Shown: piece by piece, positions 1 to 8,142 of the stretch | Numbering within the stretch: position 1 is the first letter of the stretch | How the letters are laid out: each line of letters opens with the position of its first letter | NCBI RefSeq assembly: GCF_004341625.1 | Contig: NZ_SLZG01000005.1 | Span: 62,001-126,000 of the forward strand | DNA from: Rhizobium sp. BK376 | GTDB lineage: Bacteria > Pseudomonadota > Alphaproteobacteria > Rhizobiales > Rhizobiaceae | DNA length: 64,000 nucleotides | Reading direction: 5' to 3' | Notes under the pieces: model-generated | Databases searched by the model: none | What the model saw: the letters and a program-made list of their open reading frames with translations, nothing else | Told to the model about the DNA's origin: nothing | Position numbers and translations under genes: made by a program

Positions 1-1262
1 ACGAGAACGACGAGATTCTGCCACTGGAAATCACTGACGAAGCAGCCCAGCGAAACAAAGACGAGAATGAACGGCACCAGCACACGGCCATCGACGAAGG
101 TCAGGACCGCAACCCAGCGGCAGATGACGAGGAGCAGGCTGACGGCGATGAGATTGCCGACGACCAGGGCCCAGATCAGCGTCCACACGAGATCAAGATG
201 CTTGGTCACCATCAGGGCACCCGGCTGGACGCCGAGGATCAGGAAAGCGCCGAGCAGCACGGCCATGCCGGAACTGCCGGGAATGCCGAAGAACAGGGTC
301 GGAAGCAGCGAACCGCCTTCCTTGGCGTTGCTGGCGGTTTCCGGCGCAATAACGCCTTCGATCGCTCCCTTGCCGAAACGCTCCGGATGCTTGGAGCTCT
401 GCACCGCATGACCGTAACACAGCCAGGCTGCCGTCGAGCCGCCGAGGCCCGGGATCATGCCGATAATGGCGCCGATAATAGATGTACGCACGACCAGCCA
501 CCAGTTGCGCGGCACTTCCATGACGCCCGACAGGAGCTGCTGGTATGAGAAGCCCTTGTCCATCGGCACGGCCGAGATCGAGCCGCCCTTTGTGCTGAGC
601 GAAATCATTTCCGGCACGGCGAACATGGCAAGCACTGCGGTCACGAGGCTGACGCCGTCCCACAGGAACAGCATGTGGCCGGCGTAACGCGGCGTACCGG
701 TGATGGAGTCCATGCCGATGGTCGACAGCATCAATCCGTAGAAGCCGACGATCAGGCCTTTGACGATCTTGTCGCCGCTTGAAAGGAAAGCAATGAAGCT
801 GATGCCGAGCAGGGCGATCAGGAAAAATTCCGCCGGACTGAACATCATGATGACAGGTTCGAGAACCGGGATCATGATCGCAAAAACGATTGCGCCAATG
901 ATGCCGCCGACGCCTGATGCAGTAATACTGGCGCCGAGAGCCCTCGCGGCTTGTCCCTGCTTTGCGAGTGGATAGCCGTCAAGCGTGGTCGCCGCATCGT
1001 CGCCATCACCGGGAATGCCGAACATGATGCTCGATATCTGGCCGCTGGTGCCGTTTACGGCATGCATCGTCAACAGGAAGACGCAGCCGGAAACCGTATC
1101 CATGCCGTAGACGAACGGTATGGCCATGGCAATCGACAGCTTGCCCCCGATTCCAGGGGTGACGCCGACCAGCAGCCCGAAGAAGACTGCGATCAACATC
1201 AGTCCCATGATGTGGGGAGAGCTCACCAGACCGTAGAGCGCCCCGAACATAGTTCCAATCAT
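1..1262 (-). CDS. tctA: Tripartite tricarboxylate transporter permease TctA family (3' end outside window)
   Basis: About 420 residues are visible and the C-terminal part runs off the window edge; the family is about 500 residues. Translation begins MIGTMFGALYGLV and contains the TctA signatures: an N-terminal GVTPGIGGKLSIAMA loop, the repeat IMFGIPGDGDDAATTLDGYP, and a second GMIPGLGGSTAAW / FFGIPGSSGMAVLLGAFLILG repeat. Many hydrophobic segments show an inner-membrane permease. In the family TctA works with a periplasmic TctC binding protein and small TctB to import tri/dicarboxylates and other organic acids. TctB and TctC are not in the window upstream, so they would lie beyond position 1 or elsewhere. 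ATG at 1262 is preceded by GGAGG about 11 nt upstream. The gene is divergent from the CHR transporter pair. Substrate is unknown; proximity to the aromatic-acid island is suggestive only. Confidence 0.9.
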   Translation of the reverse strand, partial: MIGTMFGALYGLVSSPHIMGLMLIAVFFGLLVGVTPGIGGKLSIAMAIPFVYGMDTVSGCVFLLTMHAVNGTSGQISSIMFGIPGDGDDAATTLDGYPLAKQGQAARALGASITASGVGGIIGAIVFAIMIPVLEPVIMMFSPAEFFLIALLGISFIAFLSSGDKIVKGLIVGFYGLMLSTIGMDSITGTPRYAGHMLFLWDGVSLVTAVLAMFAVPEMISLSTKGGSISAVPMDKGFSYQQLLSGVMEVPRNWWLVVRTSIIGAIIGMIPGLGGSTAAWLCYGHAVQSSKHPERFGKGAIEGVIAPETASNAKEGGSLLPTLFFGIPGSSGMAVLLGAFLILGVQPGALMVTKHLDLVWTLIWALVVGNLIAVSLLLVICRWVAVLTFVDGRVLVPFILVFVSLGCFVSDFQWQNLVVL

Positions 1263-1699
1263 TTCAGATTCCGATCCTCCCAATTTCGGGCAGCAAAGGC
1301 TGTCCGCCCTCGCAATACCGCGGCGCTCCCACGCAACTCAGATGGCGATATTGCGAGCGTCATGTCCTCCGACACCCTCTCGTCATTTGAGGCACGCCTC
1401 GAAATTTTGTCCAAAGCAAAAATTTATGCTTAGTCCAACAGTTTTTACGCTGGCTCGCATTAGAGGCACGCGGAAGATAGCCACTCAGCATCCATCGCAT
1501 CGCGCCAACCTGCTGTAATAATTTTGATATTTCGCGCAACGGAGAGGAGATCGCCCTGCTGGCGCAGTAAGTTTTTCTTAATTCCAAACTAAGCCGAAAT
1601 GCCATGGACTTCCCATGGAGCCAGAATAGCATTCCGCCATTGGCCCGATGCGCCGGTCAAATCGTCCGCTTCGGAGTGCCTTTTTCAGCAGGAATCGTA
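1263..1699. other. Intergenic region between divergent tctA and chrA genes
   Basis: No convincing gene here. It must hold the divergent promoters. Around 1390-1430 there is a small inverted repeat GAGGC-AC-GCCTC followed by an AT-rich imperfect repeat TTTTG-N7-CAAAA. Either could be a regulator site, but nothing links them to a named regulator. Confidence 0.4.
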
Positions 1700-2275
1700 A
1701 TGGACAAGCCAGTCGACGACAGAATTGCAATATCGCCTCCGCACGTGCGGCTGCAGGCGCTGCTCGCCTCGTTTTTGCGCCTTGGCACCTCTTCGTTCGG
1801 CGGCGGCATGTCGGGATGGACGCATCGCGAGATCGTCGAGCGCCGGCAGTGGCTCGATGAAGACAATTTCCTGAAGACGCTGACGATTGCGCAAATCCTT
1901 CCCGGTGCCAACCCGGTCAATCTTGCAGTCTATATCGGCCTGAAGCTCAGAGGTGTCGTCGGCGCGGCAATTGCCTTCGTTGGCATGATCGCACCCGCAT
2001 TCGTTGCCATCCTGCTGATCCGTCTCGTCTATGTTCAGCTCAGTCCTTATGCCGAAACCCACGCCGTCCTGCGTGGCTTTGCCTGCATCGGCATCGCCTC
2101 GACGCTGGCAATGGGGATAAAGACCGCCAAACGGCTGCGGAGGGAAACCGCTTCAATCGCCATTGCTCTCTCGGTCTTTGTCATGGTCGGACCGCTGCAC
2201 TGGCCGCTTATTCCCGTAGTCGCCGTCGCCATTCCCGTCAGCATCGCGGCGGCCTTCCTGCAGGCAAGGAGCTGA
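1700..2275 (+). CDS. chrA: CHR-family (chromate-type) transporter, N-terminal-half protein
   Basis: 191-residue membrane protein with the CHR domain start LASFLRLGTSSFGGGMSGWTH, the conserved ILPGANPVNLAVYIG motif and five to six hydrophobic segments. Long ChrA proteins carry two such homologous halves in one chain of about 400 residues. Here the halves are separate genes (this one and the gene 8 nt downstream), as in the short-chain CHR pairs that function together. The known family role is chromate efflux, with sulfate/chromate as anions, but many homologues near catabolic genes have no proven substrate. The start at ATG 1700 was chosen because of AGCAGGAA 6 nt upstream; an in-frame ATG at 1604 would add a non-conserved N-terminus. 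Divergent from tctA. Confidence 0.82.
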   Translation: MDKPVDDRIAISPPHVRLQALLASFLRLGTSSFGGGMSGWTHREIVERRQWLDEDNFLKTLTIAQILPGANPVNLAVYIGLKLRGVVGAAIAFVGMIAPAFVAILLIRLVYVQLSPYAETHAVLRGFACIGIASTLAMGIKTAKRLRRETASIAIALSVFVMVGPLHWPLIPVVAVAIPVSIAAAFLQARS

Positions 2276-2283
2276 GTGCGATC

Positions 2284-2823
2284 ATGGCTGACGGAAAGCT
2301 TCTGAACCTCGTGCTCCTCTGTGTACCGCTTTCGCTGGTCTCCTTCGGCGGCGGGCAATCGATCATCGCCGGACTGCAGCATCAGACCGTCGACATTCAG
2401 CACATTCTGACTGCCCGTGAATTTACCGACTACTATGCCATTTCACGGGCGGCGCCCGGACCTGGAACATTGATCGTCGTATTGATCGGCTGGCATATCG
2501 CCGGCATCCTCGGCGCGCTCGCCGCAATGCTCGCCATCTTCGTTCCGTCCTCCGCCGTCGTTTGCATCTTCGGCAGTATCTGGCAACGCCATCGCCACGC
2601 GGCATGGGCAGTTGCCGTCGAGCGTGGGCTGGCCCCAGTGGCCGCCGGCCTGATCTTCGCCGGCGCTTTTGCCGTCTCGGTGGCCGCCGGTCTTACCTTG
2701 ATCGACATGGCCACGGTGGGAGTGGGAACGGCGGTCCTGTTCCGCAGCAAGATCGGCGCCTACCCTCTGCTGGCGGCGGCTGCCGTCCTCTACTTTCTTC
2801 TGGCTCTCGGCGGCATGGCCTGA
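2284..2823 (+). CDS. chrA: CHR-family (chromate-type) transporter, C-terminal-half protein
   Basis: 179-residue membrane protein, the partner of the preceding gene; only 8 nt separate them. It begins with the second CHR-domain signature VSFGGGQSIIAGLQHQTV and carries the AISRAAPGPGTLIVVLIGWHIAG motif, which aligns with the ILPGANPVNLAVYIG motif of the first half. About five hydrophobic helices follow. The pair is expected to form a heterodimeric anion transporter in the inner membrane. Transcription is probably one unit with the preceding gene. No chrB regulator is present nearby, which argues against a dedicated chromate-resistance operon. Confidence 0.82.
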   Translation: MADGKLLNLVLLCVPLSLVSFGGGQSIIAGLQHQTVDIQHILTAREFTDYYAISRAAPGPGTLIVVLIGWHIAGILGALAAMLAIFVPSSAVVCIFGSIWQRHRHAAWAVAVERGLAPVAAGLIFAGAFAVSVAAGLTLIDMATVGVGTAVLFRSKIGAYPLLAAAAVLYFLLALGGMA

Positions 2824-2940
2824 TTTCTCGGGTTCCATCCGCCAGCCGCGACCTCGCACGACAGCCGCAAACCCCTCTCATCGAAAAATCGCCGGACCCG
2901 AATTGACCGGCTGTCATTTCGCGTTATTATACTCCATAGG

Positions 2941-2965
2941 AGAACGTCGTTCTACATAGAAGAAC
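2941..2965. promoter_or_regulatory. Inverted-repeat operator candidate (GAACG/CGTTC half-sites) upstream of the Pht5-like gene
   Basis: AGAACG-T-CGTTCT is a perfect 13-bp palindrome at 2941-2953. It overlaps a second repeat, GTTCT-N7-AGAAC, ending at 2965. The ribosome site GGAGGAGG and ATG 2993 follow directly. The same half-sites recur at 15752-15792 in front of the oxygenase/ferredoxin genes. IclR-family regulators typically bind such repeats, and two IclR genes lie in the island. Assignment to a particular regulator is inference. Confidence 0.5.
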
Positions 2966-2992
2966 ATTGACGCTCGGAGGAGGTAAATCAAT

Positions 2993-3859
2993 ATGACAGA
3001 CCCGTTGGTCCTGCGGACTTCCGTCGGAAAGCACGCTCATGTTCAGCCATTGAGAGACGGTCGCGTTCGCTCCGAGCGCGTAAGCCTGGAATTCCGCGAC
3101 TACGAGCCGCTTCCCAAGGCATTTCGCACCATGGTGCGCGGCGACGAACTGGACGTCTCCGAAATGGCTGTCGTCACGCATCTGCTTGCGCACCACTACG
3201 GCAAGCCGATCACCGGCATAGCCATTCCCCTCTGGAGCAGGCTGCCGCACACCAATCTCGTCAGTCCCGCCGATTCGAGCATTGCCGGGCCATTGGATCT
3301 GCAGGGCAGCAAGGTCGGCGTGCGCGCCTATGCACAGACCTCCGGCGTCTGGGTGCGCGGCGTGCTTCAATCCGAATATGGCGTCGACCTCAACAGCATC
3401 ATCTGGCTCACCATGGAGGATGCGCATCTGGAGGAATACGACGATCCGGCCATCGCCGTGCGAAACCAGTCGTCTTCCGGTCTGCGCCAGCTGATGAGGG
3501 CGGGCGAGCTTTCGGCGATCATGGGCGAGCGCGAGGTCGATCCATCAGGCATCCGCTCCGTAATCCCGGAGGCGGAAACGGCCGCCAAGGCATGGATAGC
3601 CCGCACCGGCATCTATCCGATCAATCATATCCTGACCGTGCGGACCCCCATCCTGGAAGCCCATCCCTGGCTGGCCCAGGAGCTGATGGAGATGTTCGAC
3701 GAAGCCCGCCGCATTGCCGAAGCGGATGGCGCCGCCGCACCGCCGGCCTATGGGCTGGAAGCCAATCGTCGTTCCCTTCAGCTCGCCTTCGATTTCTCCG
3801 CCCAGCAATTGATTACGCCGCGCGTCTACGACGTCAGCGAGCTTTTCCATCCGATCTGA
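2993..3859 (+). CDS. 4,5-dihydroxyphthalate decarboxylase-like protein (Pht5/periplasmic-binding fold)
   Basis: 288 residues without a signal peptide. The pattern RDYEPLPKAFRTMVRGDELDVSEMAVVTHLL, then GIAIPLWSRLPHTNLV, and a DLQGSKVGVRAYAQTSGVWVRGVLQSEYGV block match the Pht5 family, in which a type-2 periplasmic-binding-protein fold serves as a cytoplasmic decarboxylase. It is a distant paralogue of the protein at 9626-10603, sharing the block EYGV...D and the late TGI(Y/F)PI(N/M)H segment. It lies 60 nt before the LigJ-like hydratase, so a role in a ring-acid route is likely. It is shorter and more diverged than characterised decarboxylases, so it could instead be a binding protein for a small acid. 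Start ATG 2993 has GGAGGAGG upstream. Confidence 0.65.
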   Translation: MTDPLVLRTSVGKHAHVQPLRDGRVRSERVSLEFRDYEPLPKAFRTMVRGDELDVSEMAVVTHLLAHHYGKPITGIAIPLWSRLPHTNLVSPADSSIAGPLDLQGSKVGVRAYAQTSGVWVRGVLQSEYGVDLNSIIWLTMEDAHLEEYDDPAIAVRNQSSSGLRQLMRAGELSAIMGEREVDPSGIRSVIPEAETAAKAWIARTGIYPINHILTVRTPILEAHPWLAQELMEMFDEARRIAEADGAAAPPAYGLEANRRSLQLAFDFSAQQLITPRVYDVSELFHPI

Positions 3860-3919
3860 GATCACGACATCACAGCGTGGGTCTGACGATCCGCGCCTCG
3901 AATGCAAAGGCATCCCATC

Positions 3920-4957
3920 ATGATCATCGATATCCACGGACATTACACGACAGAACCGCAGGCGCTTCACCAGTTCCGTGACAAGCAGCTTGCCGGGCTG
4001 GCCGACCCCATGCGGCGCCCGACCACCAGCGATCTCGGCATATCCGAAGACATGCTGCGTGAATCGGTGGCGCCGCAGCTCAAATTCCAGCAGGAACGCG
4101 GCAGCGACCTGACCATCTTCTCGCCACGCGCCGCCGGCATGGCCCATCATGTCGGCACCGAGGCGATCAGCATGCAATGGTCGGCCATGTCCAACGACCT
4201 GATCCACCGCATCTGCAAGCTATTGCCGGACAATTTTGCCGCTGTCGGCCAATTGCCTCAGCATCCCGGCGCCCCGCCCAAGAACTGCATTCCCGAATTG
4301 CGCCGCATCGTCACCGAACTCGATTTCGTCGGCGTCAACCTCAATCCGGATCCATCAGGCGGCTACTGGACCGATCCGCCGCTGACCGACCGCCAGTGGT
4401 ATCCGATCTATGAGGTGCTTTGCGAGCTGGAAGTCCCGGCGATGATTCACGTCACCTCGTCGTGCAATCCGAATTTCCATCACACCGGCGCACATTATAT
4501 CAATGGCGATACCACCGCCTTCATGCAGCTGCTGCAGGGCGATCTGTTCCGGGATTTCCCGATGCTGAAATTCGTTATTCCGCACGGCGGCGGCGCTGTT
4601 CCCTTCCATTGGGGTCGCTATCGCGGCCTCGCGCAGGAAATGAAGAAGCCGCTGCTTGCCGACCACCTGCTCAAAAACGTGTTCTTCGACACCTGTGTCT
4701 ATCACTATCCCGGCATCGAACTGATGGCGAAGGTCGTGCCGGTCGACAACATCCTTTTCGCGTCGGAGATGCTCGGTGCGGTCAAGGGCATCGATCCTGA
4801 AACCGGCCACCACTACGACGACACCAAGCGCTATATCGATCAACTCGATACGCTTGATGAGGCAAGCCGCTACAAGATCTTCGAGGGCAATGCCCGTCGG
4901 GTCTATCCGCGGCTGGACGCCCAGCTCGCAAAGCGCGGCCGACCGGGCAAAGCATGA
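3920..4957 (+). CDS. ligJ: 4-oxalomesaconate hydratase (LigJ-type amidohydrolase-superfamily enzyme)
   Basis: 345 residues, the usual LigJ length of about 340. The N-terminus MIIDIHGHYT carries the metal-binding HxH (His6, His8). The LigJ hallmarks ERGSDLTIFSPRAAGMAHHVG, NLNPDPSGGYWTDPPLTDRQWYP, MIHVTSSCNPNFH, FVIPHGGGAVPFHWGR and ILFASEMLGAVKGIDP are all present. In Sphingobium LigJ hydrates 4-oxalomesaconate to 4-carboxy-4-hydroxy-2-oxoadipate in protocatechuate 4,5-cleavage and gallate degradation. ATG 3920 is preferred over ATG 3902 because AAAGG lies 9 nt before it and the conserved N-terminus begins there. The RraA/LigK-like aldolase at 6572 could take the product. LigAB-type ring cleavage is not seen in the window. 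Confidence 0.88.
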   Translation: MIIDIHGHYTTEPQALHQFRDKQLAGLADPMRRPTTSDLGISEDMLRESVAPQLKFQQERGSDLTIFSPRAAGMAHHVGTEAISMQWSAMSNDLIHRICKLLPDNFAAVGQLPQHPGAPPKNCIPELRRIVTELDFVGVNLNPDPSGGYWTDPPLTDRQWYPIYEVLCELEVPAMIHVTSSCNPNFHHTGAHYINGDTTAFMQLLQGDLFRDFPMLKFVIPHGGGAVPFHWGRYRGLAQEMKKPLLADHLLKNVFFDTCVYHYPGIELMAKVVPVDNILFASEMLGAVKGIDPETGHHYDDTKRYIDQLDTLDEASRYKIFEGNARRVYPRLDAQLAKRGRPGKA

Positions 4958-4989
4958 TGCGCCCGTTGCCGGCTCCCGCCAGCCTCCGC

Positions 4990-5286
4990 TTAGCAGCAGC
5001 AGAGGTCGTCGCTGTCGGAAATGATCGCGTTCTTCATCCAGTAGGGAGGCAGGTCGTCCTGCGTGGTCTCGGCGACAGGCTTGAATGCCTTGAAGACATG
5101 CCGCGTCTCAGGCGTCGTCCAGAACGTGACCACCGTCTCCAGCGGTGGGCAGCCCGGCATGCCGCAGGCGAGCTCGGACACCATGACGGGGACATCGTCG
5201 CCGAGCGAAAAACGCTCGCGCGTCCAGTCCTTCAGGCGGCGGATAGCTGCAAGCTGTTCGGTGTTTCTGGTGGCTGTCTTGAGCAT
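4990..5286 (-). CDS. Small cysteine-motif protein of unknown function (ELxCxxPGCPPxETV type)
   Basis: 98 residues in the orientation opposite to its neighbours. The conserved-looking block RLKDWTRERFSLGDDVPVMV then ELACGMPGCPPLETVVTFW, followed by HVFKAFKPVAETTQDDLPPYW and a C-terminal triple Cys (CCC), resembles a family of small rhizobial proteins of unknown role. The clustered cysteines suggest metal or redox chemistry, but this is inference. The reading frame extends upstream to 5412; ATG 5286 was chosen because the conserved part starts there, with only a weak ribosome site. It separates the LigJ-like gene from the alcohol dehydrogenase operon. Confidence 0.6.
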   Translation of the reverse strand: MLKTATRNTEQLAAIRRLKDWTRERFSLGDDVPVMVSELACGMPGCPPLETVVTFWTTPETRHVFKAFKPVAETTQDDLPPYWMKNAIISDSDDLCCC

Positions 5287-5451
5287 GGCTTCGAACCGGG
5301 GAAACGCCGGCGCCCGTGTGGCGCCAAGTCGAGGAATAAATAGGGCGCGGGTCCCGCGCTTGTCAAAGCAGATCACGGAAAAGCAACGGTGACCGGTCGC
5401 GCATACAGCCAAACGGTTTCAATGCCAGCCAATCCCTAAGGAGTGAAAGAC

Positions 5452-6561
5452 ATGACAGAACAGGTTCTCGCCGCGGTTCGTACCGGACCAAGCCAGATGG
5501 AAATCCGCGAATATCCGATGCCCGACGTGCCGGAAGACGGCGCGTTGCTGAAGATGGAAGTCGCCGGCATCTGTGGCACCGACGTCAAGCTCTTCAAGAC
5601 GCCGCCGAACAATGCACCCACCATCATGGGCCATGAGAATATCGGCTACATCGCCAAGGCCGGCCGCGAATTCACCCGCCGCAAGGGTTTTAAGGAAGGC
5701 GACCTCGTCTTCGTCGAACATTATGTCATGTGCGGCAAGTGCAAGTGGTGCCATGCCGGCCAGTATCGCCATTGCGAGAACACCGACTGGCGCAACAACC
5801 CGGACAGCATTCGCTACGGCTATACCTCTGCCGAGCGCGCGCCGCATCTGTGGGGCGGTTTCGCACAATATGTCTACCTGCCGTGGAATGCCGTCGTGCA
5901 TGGCGTGCCCAAGGGCGTTACGCCGGAGCTCGCCGGCCTCGTGACGCCGATGGCGAACGGTGTGGAATGGTCGCTCTTCGATTCCAATGTCGGCTATAAC
6001 TCGACCGTGCTCATCCAGGGTCCGGGCCAGCAGGGCCTGTCGCAGACCGTGATCTGCAAGCAGGCAGGCGCGGCGCTCATCATCGTGACCGGCACGACCA
6101 AGGATACAGCGCGTCTCGAAGTCGCAAAGCAGCTCGGCGCCGACTACGTCATCGATGTGCAGAAGGAAGATCCGCTCGCCCGCATCATGGAAATCACCGG
6201 CGGCAAGGGCGTCGACATCTCGCTCGACTGCACGGCAGGTGCCGGTACGATCCCGATCACGCTCGGCGTTGAGGCACTGGTGCGCAAGGCCGGCACGATC
6301 CTCGTCCAGGGCGAAATGAAGGAGTTCCCGAACTTCCCGCTGGAAAAGGTCACAACGAAGGCGATCACCATCAAGAGCGCCCGCGGCCACAGCTACCGGG
6401 CTTGCGAGCTGGCGCTGGAGCAGATCGCTTCTAATCGCTTCCCGCTCGAAAAGATCACGACACACCGCTTCGGACTGAAGGATGCGGCGCTCGCCATCAA
6501 GTCCGTCGGCGGCCAGGGCGTTCCCGATGTGATCCACGCCTCGCTTCTGCCCTGGGAATAA
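5452..6561 (+). CDS. Zinc-dependent medium-chain alcohol dehydrogenase
   Basis: 369 residues of the MDR superfamily. Seen in order: the catalytic-zinc region AGICGTDVKLF, GHENIG, the structural-zinc cluster CGKCKWCHAGQYRHC (about residues 94-108), and a Rossmann segment VLIQGPGQQGLSQTVICKQAG. The GPGxxG loop and the downstream region favour an NAD-dependent sorbitol/threonine-dehydrogenase-like enzyme. ATG 5452 is chosen because TAAGGAG sits 8 nt upstream; a GTG at 5443 would overlap that site. It is the first gene of an operon with the RraA-like aldolase (10 nt gap) and the alpha/beta hydrolase. Substrate is unknown; context suggests a hydroxy acid or alcohol intermediate of the aromatic route. 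Confidence 0.88.
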   Translation: MTEQVLAAVRTGPSQMEIREYPMPDVPEDGALLKMEVAGICGTDVKLFKTPPNNAPTIMGHENIGYIAKAGREFTRRKGFKEGDLVFVEHYVMCGKCKWCHAGQYRHCENTDWRNNPDSIRYGYTSAERAPHLWGGFAQYVYLPWNAVVHGVPKGVTPELAGLVTPMANGVEWSLFDSNVGYNSTVLIQGPGQQGLSQTVICKQAGAALIIVTGTTKDTARLEVAKQLGADYVIDVQKEDPLARIMEITGGKGVDISLDCTAGAGTIPITLGVEALVRKAGTILVQGEMKEFPNFPLEKVTTKAITIKSARGHSYRACELALEQIASNRFPLEKITTHRFGLKDAALAIKSVGGQGVPDVIHASLLPWE

Positions 6562-6571
6562 GGAGAGCCTC

Positions 6572-7249
6572 ATGACTATCGGTTTTAGGATCGTTCCGCG
6601 CACGCGTCGCGTCGATGCGGCAACGATCGAGAAATATCGCACCCTGCCGGTCGCCAATGTCAGCGACGTCATGTCCCGTATGACGGCCGGCGGCCCGGCG
6701 CTGCGGCCGCTGCATGCCGGCGGCCAGATGTCCGGCGCGGCCTTCACCGTGAAGACCCGTCCCGGCGACAACCTGATGCTCCACAAGGCTCTGCTGATGG
6801 CAGAGCCGGGTGACGTCATCGTCGTCGATGCCGGTGGCGACCTCACCAATGCACTGGTCGGCGAGATGATGCTCTCGCATGCAATGATGGTCGGTGTCAC
6901 CGGCGTCGTCATCAACGGCGCGGTGCGCGACTACGGCTGGATCAAGGCCGGCAATTTTCCGGTCTTTGCAGCCGGCATCACCCATCGCGGCCCCTATAAG
7001 GACGGTCCCGGTGAGATCAATGTGCCGATCTCCTTCGGTGGCATGGTGATCGAGCCGGGCGACCTCATCATCGGCGATGATGACGGTCTGCTCTGCGTGC
7101 CCTATGACCGCACCGAGGAACTTTATGCACAGGCCAAGGCGAAGAACGAGGCCGAGGCCAAGACCGTAGCGAACACGCTTGCCGGCAAGCTCGATCCCAA
7201 GCTCTGGGTCGAGGAAAGCCTGAAGCGGCTCGGCTGCGAAGGCCTCTGA
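6572..7249 (+). CDS. RraA-family aldolase (4-carboxy-4-hydroxy-2-oxoadipate aldolase / LigK-like)
   Basis: 225 residues. RraA/HMG-CHA aldolase signatures are visible: VANVSDVM near the N-terminus, GDVIVVDAGGDLTNALVGEMM, and the substrate/metal motif GAVRDYGWIKAGNFPVFAAG with Arg119-Asp120. Class II pyruvate aldolases LigK/GalC of this family split 4-carboxy-4-hydroxy-2-oxoadipate into pyruvate and oxaloacetate, the step directly after LigJ, and a LigJ homologue lies 1.6 kb upstream. The same fold also includes RNase E inhibitor RraA and demethylmenaquinone-methyltransferase-like proteins, but context favours the aldolase. AAGGAG precedes ATG 6572. Confidence 0.8.
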   Translation: MTIGFRIVPRTRRVDAATIEKYRTLPVANVSDVMSRMTAGGPALRPLHAGGQMSGAAFTVKTRPGDNLMLHKALLMAEPGDVIVVDAGGDLTNALVGEMMLSHAMMVGVTGVVINGAVRDYGWIKAGNFPVFAAGITHRGPYKDGPGEINVPISFGGMVIEPGDLIIGDDDGLLCVPYDRTEELYAQAKAKNEAEAKTVANTLAGKLDPKLWVEESLKRLGCEGL

Positions 7250-7270
7250 ACCCTTATTCTGGAGATCACG

Positions 7271-8134
7271 ATGGCAACAGCAATCATCGACGGTATTTCG
7301 ACGCGTTATGAAGTGCTGGGCTCCGGCCCGCCGCTTCTGATGTATTCACCTGGCGGCTTCGATGCGACGCTCGAAAAATGGCGCACGCAGGGCATCTACC
7401 AGCACATCAAGTTCCTGGACCAACTGCCCGATCACTTCACCTGCATCACCTTTGACCGCCGCGAGACTGGGCTTTCCGGCGGCCGCGTCGAGCGCGTGAC
7501 CTGGACCGACTATGTCAACCAGGGTATCGGCCTGCTCGACCACCTCGGCATCGAGAAGGCGCATATCATGGGCGGCTGCATGGGCTGCAGCGTCGTCATG
7601 CGCTTCGGCGTCGAGCGCCCTGAGCGCGTCCTCAGCCAGGTCCTGTTCTGGCCCGTCGGGGGCGCACGCTACCGTATGACCGGACACCAGCGCTTTGCCG
7701 AACATCTGGCCTTCGTCCAGCAAAACGGGCTGGAAGCGGTGCTTACCCTCGCCAAGGAAAGCAACAAGGCCTTCGGCGCCGATCCGCGTGGCGGGCCATG
7801 GGTATCGGTCCTTCGCCACGATGCCGATTTCGCTGAACGCTACATCAGCCAGAATGTCGATCACTACAAGGCGATCATCGCTGGCATGCCGCGCACGCTG
7901 CTTGACCGCGACACCTCGCCGGGCGCCGAGCCGGAAGATCTGGTCCGCCTCGAGATCCCCACGCTGATTGTCCCGGGCGCCGATTTCTCGCATGCCACGT
8001 CGGCTGCGCGCTATCTTCAGGAATGCATTCCCGGTTCGCAATATTGGGATGTGCCGGTCTCCGCCCAGGATTCCGTCAGTACCAACGCCAAGGTGATCGA
8101 ATTCCTGCAGCAGGCGTCCGCCAAGGCTGCCTAA
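7271..8134 (+). CDS. Alpha/beta-fold hydrolase with Cys at the nucleophile position
   Basis: 287 residues. The nucleophile elbow reads GGCMG (Cys103) where most family members have GxSxG. The oxyanion-side loop is YSPGGF and an acid-loop candidate is IPTLIVPGADFSH. No obvious catalytic histidine occurs near the C-terminus (VPVSAQDSVSTNAKV). Dienelactone hydrolase also uses Cys, but that family is different in detail. It ends the adh-aldolase-hydrolase operon (21-nt gap, GGAG upstream). It may hydrolyse an enol lactone or C-C bond in the ring-fission route, or act non-catalytically. It is convergent with the LysR gene, with 8 nt between stops. Confidence 0.75.
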   Translation: MATAIIDGISTRYEVLGSGPPLLMYSPGGFDATLEKWRTQGIYQHIKFLDQLPDHFTCITFDRRETGLSGGRVERVTWTDYVNQGIGLLDHLGIEKAHIMGGCMGCSVVMRFGVERPERVLSQVLFWPVGGARYRMTGHQRFAEHLAFVQQNGLEAVLTLAKESNKAFGADPRGGPWVSVLRHDADFAERYISQNVDHYKAIIAGMPRTLLDRDTSPGAEPEDLVRLEIPTLIVPGADFSHATSAARYLQECIPGSQYWDVPVSAQDSVSTNAKVIEFLQQASAKAA

Positions 8135-8142
8135 GGCTCGAT

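Noticed and set aside
2941..2965. LexA box at the GAACG/CGTTC repeat
   Set aside because: The half-sites are arranged as tight palindromes with 1 or 7 nt between inverted arms, not as direct GTTC-N7-GTTC; the gene downstream is catabolic.
5419..6915. A 498-codon antisense frame over the zinc alcohol dehydrogenase and RraA-like genes
   Set aside because: Both plus-strand genes have clear family motifs and ribosome sites.
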